From: Symbiodinium natans
Lineage: Eukaryota; Sar; Dinophyceae; Suessiales; Symbiodiniaceae
Assembly (NCBI GenBank): GCA_905221605.1
Contig: CAJNDS010000308.1
Span: forward strand, 87,501 to 151,500
Length of the DNA stretch: 64,000 nt
Direction: 5' to 3'
In this document: positions 21,151-33,000 of the stretch, one piece after another
Layout: every line of letters begins with the position of its first letter
How positions within the stretch are numbered: the stretch's first letter is position 1
Made by a program: the position numbers and the translations under genes
Notes under the pieces: generated by a model
Told to the model about the DNA's origin: nothing
What the model saw: only the letters and a program-made list of their open reading frames with translations
Databases searched by the model: none

Positions 21151-22519
21151 GCTCAAGGATGTTTGGGGTTCAGGGTTTGGGGTTTGGAGTTTCGGGTTTG
21201 GGGTTCGGGCTGGGGGGGGTTTTGGGGTCTATTGCTACCAAGCCCTCAGCCCTGAACGGTGGACCCTGAACCCTAAACCCTAAATCCCGAATAGCACGAG
21301 CTAACGTCAAGTTGGACACCCAGGACTCCGAGTCTTCGAGGGGCCTTCATGGGGCCGGGAATGGTTTAAGAACTTGTTTTGTGAGAAGGTTCAGGGTTTA
21401 GGGAACCTGCAGCCTCTGCTGCATGCCAGGGAGTTGGGGCTTAGGGTCTTCAGAGGGCTCACAAGGCCGAGCGGCAAGCTGACTCAAGCTCCACTTTTTG
21501 TTCCCCCCCCCCCCCTCCACGCCGGCGAAACCTGCGGGCGCAGTGCGCTTCTCAGGCATCTCCCGCCCGCAAACACGCGCAGCACCTTACGGTCCTCTGC
21601 TCGCGCTTCACTGATTCACCCCTGCAGTCCCGAAAACCCTAACCCTAGTTTTGCGTTTAGGGGTTAAGGTTTATGTAGGGGTTAGGGATATTTCACTTCA
21701 AGCACCCCGGCAAATTTCCCAAACACCTAAACAGCCGGCTGTTCCCTCCTTTCCCCTAAACCCCAAACTCTGAAAACCCCCTAAACCCCGAACTCTAAAG
21801 ATTCAAGAAACACTGGCCCTGACCAGTTCGTGCGCTCGCGGGAACTATGGAGATGCCCAAAGGCTATAACGTGGCCATGGGCCCTGGAGCGTCTGTTGGG
21901 TTCAAGAGGTTCCCCCTATCATGCCTTCCAAAAGCATCTTAGGGGGTATCGAATATCCGACTTCCCTAAACCCCAAACCCTAAAGCCCGAAGAACCCGCG
22001 AGCTTGGGCTTTTAGGGGCCTTTGCAAGCCTCCACATCGGCTCCGTTCCCATCGGCACGCAGCTAGCTAAGCTTTCCCTGGCTCGGGTTTCTGGTTGCCA
22101 CACCCCTCAACTCAACCGACTGTTGAAGGGGCTTAGGGTTTAGGCTTAGGGTTTAGGGTGTAGGGTTTATGGGGGCCTGGCTGCGGGGTTGAGGGACCCT
22201 CAACCCTGCGCTCATAGGGGCCGCAACCACAACTCCAGCAGGGTTGAAGGTTCAGGAGTCAAAGCCAACCCTTGTCGTCCAACATTTTCGCCCCAACAAG
22301 ACAACAACAAACCGGACAATGTGGCATAGAGAAAGAAGCCCTTGGCACCCGGGACCTCTTGAACCCGAGATCCCTCCTAGAGCCCTAGAGAGCGCCAGAC
22401 CCGCCCCACAAACCCAAGCCAGGGTGCATCCTAACGCAGCAACGGTCACCGTCAAAGGCAGAGGGAGGCAGCGGGCCCTGCACCCGAAACCCCCCTTAGT
22501 TTCACCCGAACGTCTCTAG

Positions 22520-22665
22520 CCAAACGTTGCTGCTGTCGGCCTGCGCCTGCTTTCCGGGCCAATAGCAGCACATCTTGCCCAAGTCTGTCCAGGGAGTAAT
22601 CGAGCATCAGAACGGTAACAAAGCAATCCCAAACTTTCACGCAGTTTAAGCACCAGCGCGGGGGC
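22520..22665 (-). other. Exon-like unique island, unidentified
   Basis: The minus-strand frame contains WDCFVTVLMLDYSLDRLGQD followed by LLLARKAGAGRQQQRLA, a balanced amphipathic sequence quite unlike the repeat translations around it. No family recognised. Confidence 0.35.
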
Positions 22666-23225
22666 CTTTGGCCTGAACTCAACCCCCCCAAGCCCTCAAG
22701 CCCTACCCCCCCCCCATTGGACGGAAGCTAAACGATGCGAAAAAAGGGCAAAGCCTGCTTCGCAGGTGCCGGAAGTCGAACTCAGGGCACCCAAGCACAC
22801 AAAGGTCTAGAGTTTAGGGTTTAGGGTTTGGGCTTCGGGTTTCGGGTTTCGGGTTTCGGGTTTAGGGTTTGGGTTTGGGGTTTGGGGTTTAGGGTTTGGG
22901 GTTTGGGGCTTGGGGCTTAGGGTTACAAGTTCTTTAGAGTTTAGAACCCTCAACTTAACCCGGAGCCCCAATGGTCTGAAGTAACTAGCAAAAATCTGGG
23001 TGTGAATCCTAAACCATACATTGCCCTCACCCAAACCTCTTTCCCTACCTGTAAACCCTAAAGCCCCCTCAACCCCTCAACCCTAAACCCCTAAATCCCT
23101 AAACCCTAGATTCTTGGCTTTGCGATGCCTTGGTGCCTTGAGGGCCCCTAGATGTCCATGGCTATCAGCGGCGGCATACGAGGAGCAGGCGATCCGGGTG
23201 CCTGCTGGAGCGACACATGGGGTAC

Positions 23226-23565
23226 AGGGTTTGGGGTTTACGGTTTAGGGCTAAGGGGTTTAGGGTTTAGGGTTTAGGCTTAGGGTTTAGGGTTTAGGGT
23301 TAGGGTTTAGGGTTTAGGGTTTAGGGTTTAGGGTTTAGGGTTTAGGGTTTAGGGTTTAGGGTTTAGGGTTTAGGGTCTAGGGTCTAGGGTCTAGGGTTTA
23401 GGGTTTAGGGTTTAGGGTTTAGGGTTTAGGGTTTAGGGTTTAGGGTTTAGGGTTTAGGGTTTAGGGTTTAGGGTTTAGGGTTTAGGGTTTAGGGTTTAGG
23501 GTTTAGGGTTTAGGGTTTAGGGTTTAGGGTTTAGGGTTTAGGGTTTAGGGTTTAGGGTTTAGGGC
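23226..23565 (+). repeat. Longest TTTAGGG array of the window
   Basis: About 45 heptamers over 340 bp. Three successive TCTAGGG units near 23375-23397 and occasional TTAGGG shortenings mark it as an aged internal array. Confidence 0.95.
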
Positions 23566-23824
23566 GTGCCAGACAGGAGCGCGCTTTGGGAGCGCGCGGT
23601 AGTCTGCAGACCTACCCACCCCAAGACCGCCCACTTACAACTCTCAAGGAGACAAAGTTGTAGCAAACGGAAGCGAGGCAGGACAGATTGGGTTGGCGCG
23701 AAGGGCTAAAGCCAGAGGGAGAGCGCCCCGAAACAGGACACAAACTGGAGCGCGGACAGCTTGGTTGGCGCAAGGGGGTAAGATGACTCGAACAGGCCAG
23801 AGGCCAAGGCCAGGCCGCAATAGT

Positions 23825-24052
23825 CAGGGCAGAGGGTCGGTGGGGGTCAGGATCAGGGTCAGGCCAGGGCAAGGGCCAGGACCAGGGCCACCAGGAAAGG
23901 CAGGCCAGTGGGCCAGGGCAGGGCCAGGGCCAGGGCAGGGCCAGGGCCAACAGGGCCAGGGCCAGGGCCAGGGCCAGGGCCAGGGCCAGGGGGCCAAGGC
24001 GGCGAGGGCCAGGGCCAGGGCCAGGCAGGGCCAGGGCCAGGGCCAGGGCCCT
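23825..24052. repeat. CCAGGG hexamer repeat
   Basis: More than 25 ccaggg units with ggcaggg interruptions. The Gly/Gln/Pro and Trp/Pro frames here are artefacts. Confidence 0.9.
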
Positions 24053-24351
24053 GCCCCAACAAAACGCCCCCTGCTCCCCTCAAAACGGGCGTGAGGGACC
24101 AGGGGTCTCAAGGGGCCGTCCCAGGAGGCCCTCCAATGCAGACCCAACGGGTGCGCGGACAGGTTGGGGTTTAGGGTAATATAATATAATACAGTGACAA
24201 CTGCTGACTCGGCCTGTGCCTGCCTGGAGGGTAAGCCAGCCTGGAGGCCAGCTCGGTCGCCCGCCTGGGGCTCCCTCGCAGGGTCTCACTGAGCGCTCGA
24301 CCAGCGCCCGCCTACCCCAAAAGACAAGAGAGTGGGGTGGCGGGCGGGTTT

Positions 24352-24455
24352 TGGGTTTAGGGTTTAGGGTTTAGGGTTTAGGGTTTAGGGTTTAGGGTTT
24401 AGGGTTTAGGGTTTAGGGTTTAGGGTTTAGGGTTTAGGGTTTAGGGTTTAGGGCG
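24352..24455 (+). repeat. Perfect TTTAGGG array
   Basis: About 14 perfect units. Confidence 0.9.
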
Positions 24456-25327
24456 CGCGTGGAAAGCCAGGGTTTCGGGCAGGTTGGGAAAGTGTGGTCA
24501 TAAGCATGGCAACTACGGCTACAACACGAGTCATGGCACAAAAGAGCCCTGCACCCCCCCCCTTCCCCCAGCCGCGCCGGCGCACGACAGAAGACCGGCG
24601 AGGTCTTCGGGTCCTTCTGCTGCAAAACTTAAAGGCTTCTAGGGGTTGAGGGTTGTAGGGCCTGCAGGGTTTTTTGGGTTGGGGGTCTGGGTCCATGTAC
24701 CAGGCAATTAGGGAGCGTTGAGTGTCCTAATGATGCGGGGTTGAGGACACTCTAAACCTTAAATCCTACAATCCCAGGAGTGCTGTGGGGTGATGTAGTT
24801 CTAATTGTCGTTGGTTACTCTAGGGGCCGTGATGAAGACCTCGCGCTCCTGGGGGGACTTCTGTTGCCCGAATATCCTAAACACTAAGTCCGACAGTCAA
24901 AAACCAACAACCCCAAACCGTGAACCCTCAACCCCCCAACCCCAAACCCTAAACCCGAAGAACGAACTCCGAAACCTTGCGCCGCTCCGCTGGTCCTTCC
25001 ACGCGGGCTTGTCTTGCAGCTTTCGGTTCGTGAACCTCGCGATTGCTGGGCTTAGCTGGTTTAGGGGGAAAAAAGGGCGGTTCCGCAAGTATGTCCGCAA
25101 AAACTACCGTAATCCTTAATCCTTGTGAGAGGAACCCCCCAAGACGGGTGCCCCCTACGTTTTGGGAAACCCTATACACAATGATACATGCAAGGTCCGA
25201 CCTTGTTTGAGTGGGGCAGCCTCGAGACTGCATCCCAACTTAGAGGGTCTCTTACTTGATGGGGCTTGAAGGTCCGCAGCCGAGGGGTTCAACCTCCTGG
25301 TCCCTCAACCCTAGGGATGCCAGGAGG

Positions 25328-25422
25328 GGGTTTAGGGTTTAGGGTTTAGGGTTTAGGGTTTAGGGTTTAGGGTTTAGGGTTTAGGGTTTAGGGTTTAGGG
25401 TTTAGGGTTTAGGGTTTAGGGA
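25328..25422 (+). repeat. Perfect TTTAGGG array
   Basis: About 13 perfect units. Confidence 0.9.
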
Positions 25423-26899
25423 ACCCTGGAAGGGCCCTAAACCCTCAACCCCCAAGCCCGACACCTGAAACCCAGCCCTTCTGCCCGAGCTTCCGTCCCA
25501 AGCCCATCACCGGAAAGCGGCGCTGGGGCAGTGCGGCCCTGCGCCAAGGTTTGGGGTTTAGGGTTTGGGGTTTAGGGCTGAGGGTTTAGGGCTTAGGGTT
25601 TAGGGGGCTTTGGGCATTGGGTCTCGGGTTTGGGGGGTTCAGGGCTTCGAGGCCCAAGGGAAGCTTCCGAGTGCTTGGGTTTCGCGGCCCAACTCTCTCC
25701 GAAAACCGCCCGCCCTAAGCCCCCAAAACGGGGAACTGCCGCCCAAAATTGGGAGTTTGCGGACTGTGGAAGTGAATACTTTAGTGGTCTTTTTGGGGTG
25801 CGGGGCGGGGGCGGGGGGGGGGTATGGTCTAGGCCACACTCAGTAACCATGGAGTTTTATGGTTTTATGCGGCAGGTGAGCACGCGAGGGTGCAGGTCAA
25901 GCTTTCAGGCTAAGTGGGCGCTTGAACGCAGGATTCAGGGCTTTCACTTAAGGCTTAAACCCTCGGCCCCCTGCTTCTGAGGCCCGCAGGGCTTCGAGAC
26001 GTTACGTCTGCAACACGGCCGTAGAAGCGAAGGGTCGTAGTTTAGGGTCTTGGGGGTTCTAGGGTTCGAAGGCTCTAGCTTTTGCAGGAATCTTGGGTTT
26101 GTTTCGGGTGTGGAAAATATCACAGCGCCGACCTGAAACCCTGAAAAGCCTACGCCCTCTGGATGGACCCCGCCCCACAACAAGCCCATCCCGTCCTGGA
26201 AGCATCCCACTCACTCAGGTGCGGCTCGGGCAATGGAATCATCGGGGCCAGTTCTCCTCAGGGGTTTGGGGTTTTTTGGGCTTTTGGGCTTTTTGGGGTT
26301 TAGGGCTTAGGGTTCAAAGTTTAAGGGGAAGGAGGGAGCCCTACCTATGGGGATAAGGTCGGGCATGAGGTGTCGCAGTGCCTACGTCCAGGGCTAAGGG
26401 TTTGGGGTTCAGGGTTCAGCATATCCCTAAACCCAAAACCCAATTGAACTCGAGATGGAAACAGTCGCCAAGCCACGCGGGCTTCTGATCTTCGCATTCG
26501 GCGCCTGGTCCAGAAAAATCCAGGCTGTTTTAGTTTTAGCTTCGGGCATCTGGCTACGCGGGTCTAGAATGTGCAGCCCCGTTCTAGGCATTCTAATTGC
26601 ATGCAGGTTTCGTCTGCACAAAACGGGGAAACTGCAAAGCCTTGAACGTCAACAGGGTTTTGGTCCTAAACTAGCTCCCAACTGACCATACCCCCCTTCA
26701 CCTTCCTTTTCCCGTTCGTCAAAGGCCAAGGCCTTCAAGTGACTCATTTTGCTGGCGCGTGCAGCGCTTGTGCGAACAGCGCAGCATAGCGCAGCCAAGG
26801 TTGCTGGCATGGAGTCCCGGCCTTGTGTTCCCTGTGATGTCGACCGCACATTCTCGGGGGATTCACCGAGCGATTTGCTTTCAGTTCTTGACTCGTTTT

Positions 26900-27000
26900 C
26901 ACCATGAAAGCATCATGAAGTCCTTAATGGTTAGCCTCGGAGACTTCTTGAAGAAGACTCGCTTCGCAGAGTAGCCCGTGCCCACAGCGCTAATACTGGA
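26900..27000 (-). other. Exon-like unique island, unidentified
   Basis: The minus strand encodes SISAVGTGYSAKRVFFKK followed by SPRLTIKDFMMLSW in one frame. VGTG...KKIF also occurs in the fifth protease exon, but the match is too short to call a second protease. Confidence 0.3.
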
Positions 27001-28344
27001 GCCGAAGCTTCATGAAGTAAACGCCCACGAACCCAGAGGGTGCACGCTGTGGACCTACCAGGGTTTGTGGGGCTTAGGGCTTTAGGTTTGCCGCCCCCAA
27101 ACAACAAAATCTCACTGTTCCGGTCACAAAATAGGCGTCAGCTGCAGTGCACCGGGCGCCCTTCCTCTGGAAGATTGAGAGTCTCTGAACCCCAAGCGAC
27201 AAACTCCAAGACACCCCCCAAACCCTACACCCGAAGTTCTGAACCCCACACCCTGAACCTAAAACCCAAAACTCTCACCCTAAACCCCAAACCCTAAACC
27301 CTAAACCCTAAATCCTGGACCCTCGAATCGGGCCTCGAGGCGCTTGCGGGGCGGCGCCCGCCGCAGCGGCAGGTGCAGGCGCCTTGCGACCTGCTTGGGG
27401 GGGGGGGAGTTTAGGGTTTAGGGTTTAGGGTTTAGGGTTTAGGGTTTAGGGTTTAGGGTTTAGGGTTTAGGGTTTAGGGTTTAGGGCTGAGGGTTTAGGG
27501 TGAGAAAAGGCGGAAGAGAAATTCAGCAGGATTTGGGGTTTGGGGGTGTAAGGTGCAGGGGCTTGGGGCTATTCAGGGTTGCGTAGCGGTTGGGGTTTGG
27601 CGTGTTAGGGTTCAAGATAAAGGGTTTAGGCTTGAGGTTTAGGGTTTCAGGTTTAGGGTTCAGGATGTGGGGGGTTGTAGGACATACTTGGGGTTTAGGT
27701 GTTGCGGGCTATGTAGATCTTGTGCTCAGGACTTAGTGCTTTGGGCTTACAGACAGTTAGGGTTTGAGAGTTTCGGGTTTTGGGCTTTGGGATGTTTAGG
27801 GCTTAGGGCCTGTTTTGGGCAATGGATAGCGCAACAGGATTCAGAGAGAGGACCTGCAGGTAGGATTTTGGGGTCTCGGGCTTAAGGCATTGCAGCATAG
27901 GGATTGGTAGGGTTTCGGGTTCACGGCTGATCTTTCCCCATCCCACCCGATCGCAGACGAACATGAAACCTACGCTCTCTCTGGGGCAGAGCAACATCGA
28001 GGCCACTAGTGTGCTCTTGGATCTGACGAAGGGTTGCTTGGTGGCTTAGGGGTGCGGGGGTTCAACCCGTAACCCCTAAACTTTCCCTAAATTCTAAGCT
28101 TCAAATCCAAAAGCCTAAACCCTAAACTTTCCAAGAGGCTTAGCGGTGTTGTGGCTTAGGCTTGAGGGTGTTGGGGGTCTTGGGTTTAAACAACTCCCCA
28201 GAACCATGGAGACTCAAAAAGCACAGACAAGAGAAAAAACAATCGCCGCACCTAAACACTTGAACCCCCAATCCTCAAAGCCCAAGACACAAAGCCTCAA
28301 ACCCTAGCCCTAAACCCTAAACCCTAAACCCCAAACCCTAAACC

Positions 28345-28353
28345 CTAACCCTA
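28345..28353 (+). repeat. Candidate 5' target-site duplication of the retrotransposon
   Basis: CTAACCCTA directly precedes the element and recurs right after its A-tail at 35089-35097. CTAACCC is a hexamer variant of the local CCCTAAA heptamer, which makes a shared origin of the two copies more likely than chance. Confidence 0.6.
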
Positions 28354-28386
28354 GGCGTCTCGGCTAACAGTCCGCCGCACGCTACC

Positions 28387-30077
28387 ATGGTGGGTTTTTT
28401 GCATGCTCTGCTTTACGCCGCATGGTGTAGTAACAGGGTTTCACATTCTCCATGTTGTCACTTCGTTTTTTCCGGAGCGGAAGCCTCAAGGGCTACTCCG
28501 CCGGCAACGGACGCCTTAAGGGCTGGTCCTAAAGCCGTTGCAGCAATGGCCGAGCAGCGCACGGCGGAGGAAATCAGCCGTGTTAACCAGCAGTACCACG
28601 AGCAGTCGCAGCTCACATCCTCCCCGGCCTACTCCGCCAGCCAACAGCTTTGGTTCGAAGCACGGAGGGTGGCGAAACGTGGGCCGCCCACTCCGGCCTT
28701 TTCTTCTACGGGGTTGGCCACCCCGTCCGGATCGGTTGGTGGCACTGGTAATGGTGGTGATTCCGGCGCAGCAGCCTCTACCACTCCGCAGACTGGCCTC
28801 TTCCAGCCCATCACCTTGGAGGCAGAGTCCGCGATCATGGCCACAGCGTACTCCGCCGGCATCAACGCCAGAGAGCCGGCGCAGCTCCAACAGTGGATGG
28901 CGCAACCACTCCGCACTCGTGGAGAGGTCCTGGAGACAATCCGCCAGGACCACACCGCAGTTATACGCCCAGAGCTGTATAACTTGGTGACGCAGGTTGA
29001 GCAAGCCCTGGCGCAGATCGACGACAGAGTAATCCGCCAGTCTCAGGACCTGCAGTGGATGGTATCAGAGAACAGGCAGAGTCAACGCCAGTACTCCGCC
29101 CTTTCCGTTATTCTCACTGGTTGGGATGGCTCTATGTCCCCGGAGCAACGGCTCTACATGGTCAACTGGCTCCTCAGTCAGGTCACGCACTTCCAGGCGT
29201 TCCTGAGGCAAAGGGGCTACAGACTGGACGCGGGCGATGCCGAGTACATCTACCTCAACTGCCTGTCCGCAGACCCAACCACTCCGCCAGCAGGCACTGG
29301 TCGCTGGAGCGGGATCACCATGTTGGCTTTCAAGTCATGGGACCTAAGGCGCGCCTTCATGGCGGATCGCAGGGAGTGCCTCTGTACAGGGACTCCCACA
29401 CACCAATCCGCCAGCACCACATTCGCGCCACGCCAAGTTCGCCACAGTTCCAGAGGAAAATGGAGCTACCACTCCGCGTGATTTTGGCCGCCATCAACCT
29501 TTTGCCGGACACCGAGCCGAAGCAGGTGGTGATTCTCTGGAAAACCCTGACGATAATGGCGCCGCAGCAGTCCAGGCAGTTTGACGAGCAGATCGTGGCG
29601 GCAGCCCGCCTTCACTACCACACCGCCGACGGCAAGCTGCAAGGAATCCTGGAGGTGACGCAGGCCACCTTCGACATCCTGCAGGCTACTCCGCCAGACG
29701 AGGCAATGTCCGACGAGGCTTCGGTCTGGCAGCACTGCTGGAACAAGATCGCGTTCGGCCCGCAGCACTACCTGGACGTTGCTGAAAGCGAATTGTTTAA
29801 GCAGGCGGCGACGGAAGCCAGCCACTCCGCCAGCGGTATCAAGTATGGTAAGCCGAGTAGACACTGGACGGCCCCAGTTGTGTACTCCGCCGGCCACAAC
29901 CCGTTTCCCATAGAGCTGCAGATCCGCAAAGTGGATCGGGTGGCGTTCGTCTGGGACGAGTATTGTGACAAAATTCGTCAGTTAGATGCAAAGGTGGGGG
30001 ACTACAAGCAGGCCACTTACCAAGGCCCACCGGCGGTTGCTAATCCGCAGGCTACTCCGCCCACTGCAGCATCCTGA
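28387..30077 (+). pseudogene. First ORF of the retrotransposon, interrupted by a frameshift
   Basis: Starts at an ATG in the context accATGg. One frame is coherent to about 29,375 (QVEQALAQIDDRVI, WLLSQVTHFQAFLRQRGY), then the coherent protein continues one frame over (MELPLRVILAAINLLP, WDEYCDKIRQLDAKVG) to a stop at 30,077. Both frames stay open across 29,055-29,481, so the shift can only be placed near 29,355-29,385. No zinc knuckle or known ORF1 fold is visible. It probably encodes the RNA-binding partner of the RT protein, by position only. ACTCCGCC reads as YSA/HSA or TPP here. Confidence 0.6.
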
Positions 30078-33000
30078 CGGTTTCCCTGTCGAGTTCTTTT
30101 GGTTCGACACCAGAAAGAGGGCCAGCAGCGTCTTCTTTTTGCTACTCCGCTCCAACGACCTCGCCATTTGAAAGTTTCTGAAACTGGGTCGAGCTCCCCC
30201 TTTGAACATTTTCTGAAAGGGACTCCTCAGAAACTCAGAAAGAGGCCTCGTTGTCGAGCTTTTGTAAGAAAGGCCTTTTGGACCACTCCGCCAGTGGACA
30301 GTCGCTGCATTTTGAGTGGCCTAAATTCGAGAGGCTTGCATGTTTCAGTCGTCAGGCGATCCTAGTAGACCCACTCCGCCTCGGATGGAACAGGGCTCTG
30401 CTGAGAAGATCACACTTTAGGAGAACCCCTAAAAGACGGTGTTTAAGTTCCCCTCGCCCCCCTATTGGGAAAGCCCTGGGAATACTCGCCCTCACTATGT
30501 TGTGTTTGTTTTATTATACTACACCCTCACGAATGTCCCCAGTGATAATCTTCCTAGATGCTAATCTAATATGGCAAGGATTAAAAGGATTCATCTCTCT
30601 TGGCTACTCCGCTTGGGATAAAATTAGGCAAACCAATAGAAATTCCCTTACGCATGCTCTAATTGGCAATACAACAACCCCAATTATTTTGCGATTAGAC
30701 TCCCTTGTCAGCAGACCCCAGACTCATTGTTTCATAAGGTCAAACTCTCTAGAGAGTTCCTCCTTTCTCACAGACCTAAAGTTTCACCTCCAACCCCCCA
30801 GAAAAGCCCAAACCAAATACAGCTAATAGACATTCCAGTTCATAGATCTGGTCGCAGATGCGGTAGGTATATGGGACAGGGGCACAAAGTGCACTACCAT
30901 AAACCACTCCGCCAGTTTTCCGGCACACGCCGCTTACGCCCACCATTGAATTCAGAACGGACGAGTCAGCCCACACCGCCTCCTAGAGGCACGCCGGGCG
31001 CTGTTTCTACAGCAGACAAAGAGTGTTTAGCCTCTTCCCCGACCACTCCCCCCCCCTTCTTTAGGACGAGGCACCAGAGCTAGACGCCTTGCGCGGCAGC
31101 GATACCGCCAATGGCGACAGCTCTTGAAGGGGACTATATTGCCAACCATGCCGGGCAACACGCTGGCAAGGGAGGGGATGCCCTTGAAAGCAGTCAAAGG
31201 CTTTCACCGAAGGAAGTGGAGAACGGCCAAGGTCTTCTAAAGATCGAAAGGGTAAACAGACCACTCCGCCACCCCAACCCATTCCTACCCCACAGCTTCC
31301 TTATGGTACTAAGCTGAGAGTAGGAGCACAGAACGTACAGAGCATGGCGGAACAACTCAAGCATCAGGCCGTCCTCCACATCATTAAAGAAAGAGCACTA
31401 GATGTTCTTTTCCTCACTGAAACACACGCCACACAATACCATCAATACAAATCCCAACACCACCTTTTCATAGTTAACGGAAACAACAAGGATAAATATG
31501 GAGGAGTCACAGCAATTATCCCCCCACGAACGCTACCATTCCTCAAAGAGGTTGTACAACATGGAAGCCGTATCTTACAGGTCACCCTGTCTAGCTCCAG
31601 TGGAGACATGCATTTTCTGGGGGTGTACGCACCACACAACAAGCATGATTTGGAAATTGTAAAAACTCCTTTCTGGGAACACCTGAAAAATATCATCGCC
31701 AGACTTCCCCGCCCTGAGCCAGTCTTTATAATAGGCGACTTCAATGTCCGCCTCCAAGGCCGACGCCAGGACGAGGTCGATTACCTTGGGCCACATATTT
31801 TAGGAAGAGGCCGCAATTATATTTCCGATGAGCCTGGCTCCAACCGTAGACTACTCCTCGACCTACTTAAAGGCGCGGACCTCAAGGACGCCCTCTCCTT
31901 CAAACAGCCTAACCTAGTCAAGCAGGTCACTTATCGAGATAAATACCCGCCGCCTAGTGATTGGCTCCAATTCGCAAGCGACCCTCTAGGCTTGGTACAA
32001 TTCTGGGATAAAATTCAAAACCTGACCCAAAACGAAACCACCAACCTCCACACCGCCTCAATAATAAGGTCCTTCCTTATCACCACATGGCCAGTCCCGC
32101 CGCAGCAGCTCCCTCCCATGATAGACCCCCTACGGTTTCAAACGCTAGACCGTTTGCTCACTCGCTCGCAGTGGTTGCCAGCTATCCACACAGTCAAAGC
32201 AGTTCATTGTGCTGGATTCCCAAGCGATCATTACTTGCTAGAAACCGCAGTAAAGGTCAAATTAAAGGCTTGCAGAGAAAAGACCCCTCTCCCCCCCAAA
32301 ATTGACTACTCCGCCATAACACCAGAACAAAAACGAGATTTCAACCTGCACATCCGCTCTTCCTTGAATTGTAAAGTAACCACTCCGCCAATTCTCAACA
32401 CCTCAGAGTGGAAGGTCTACACTGACGGATCTGGATCCTCGGGACGATGCACATCGGACACTCCAGCGGGATGGGGATTCTGCATTTACCACTCCGCCAG
32501 TTACGTTGAAGAAGCTTGTGGCCCAGTAACAACTGACCCCCGCTCATCAATGTATGTAGGTGCCACGGTCGGCAGTAACAACACGGCAGAATTAACAGCA
32601 CTAATAGAGGCAGCGCTGTACGCTTTATCACAGAAAAACCCCCCCTCATCCGTTACTTTCTACTATGACAGCAAATGGGCAGCAGACACTATTAGAGGAC
32701 GCTCTAAGCCCAAGCGCCACAAATTATTAGTCAGACAAGCCAGTAACACGCTCAACGCACTTCAATCAGCGACCACCGTAAATTGGAGCTGGGTCAAAGG
32801 GCACTCCGGAGATCAAGGTAACCGCACCGCGGACAGACTAGCTGAAAAAGGGAAAACAGAAGCGCAGTACCATGGAGGTCGACACACGCTTCCCTCTATG
32901 CTCACCCCCTCCACTCTGCCTCAGCCGGACGACAACATACCAGGAGACGACGTTGATGGGCAGTTCGATGCCCTCTACCACGCAACGAAGCGCGCGCAAC

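Larger units (their letters stand above)
14405..28344. other. Repeat mosaic without resolved genes
   Basis: Unique islands of 60-200 bases alternate with telomere-like arrays and minisatellites. Minus-strand islands that look like exons include 14585-14660 (VVHSHLPGCGAFK) and 15241-15300 (EVWRYWETGETP). Long frames elsewhere translate repeats. The islands may be upstream exons of the protease or of another gene; I could not join them by phase and recognised no second domain. Confidence 0.5.

Noticed and set aside
21530-21570. Second protease His exon (gcagtgcgcttctc)
   Set aside because: The minus strand gives EAHC instead of TAAHC and has a stop just before it; no other protease exon was found nearby.
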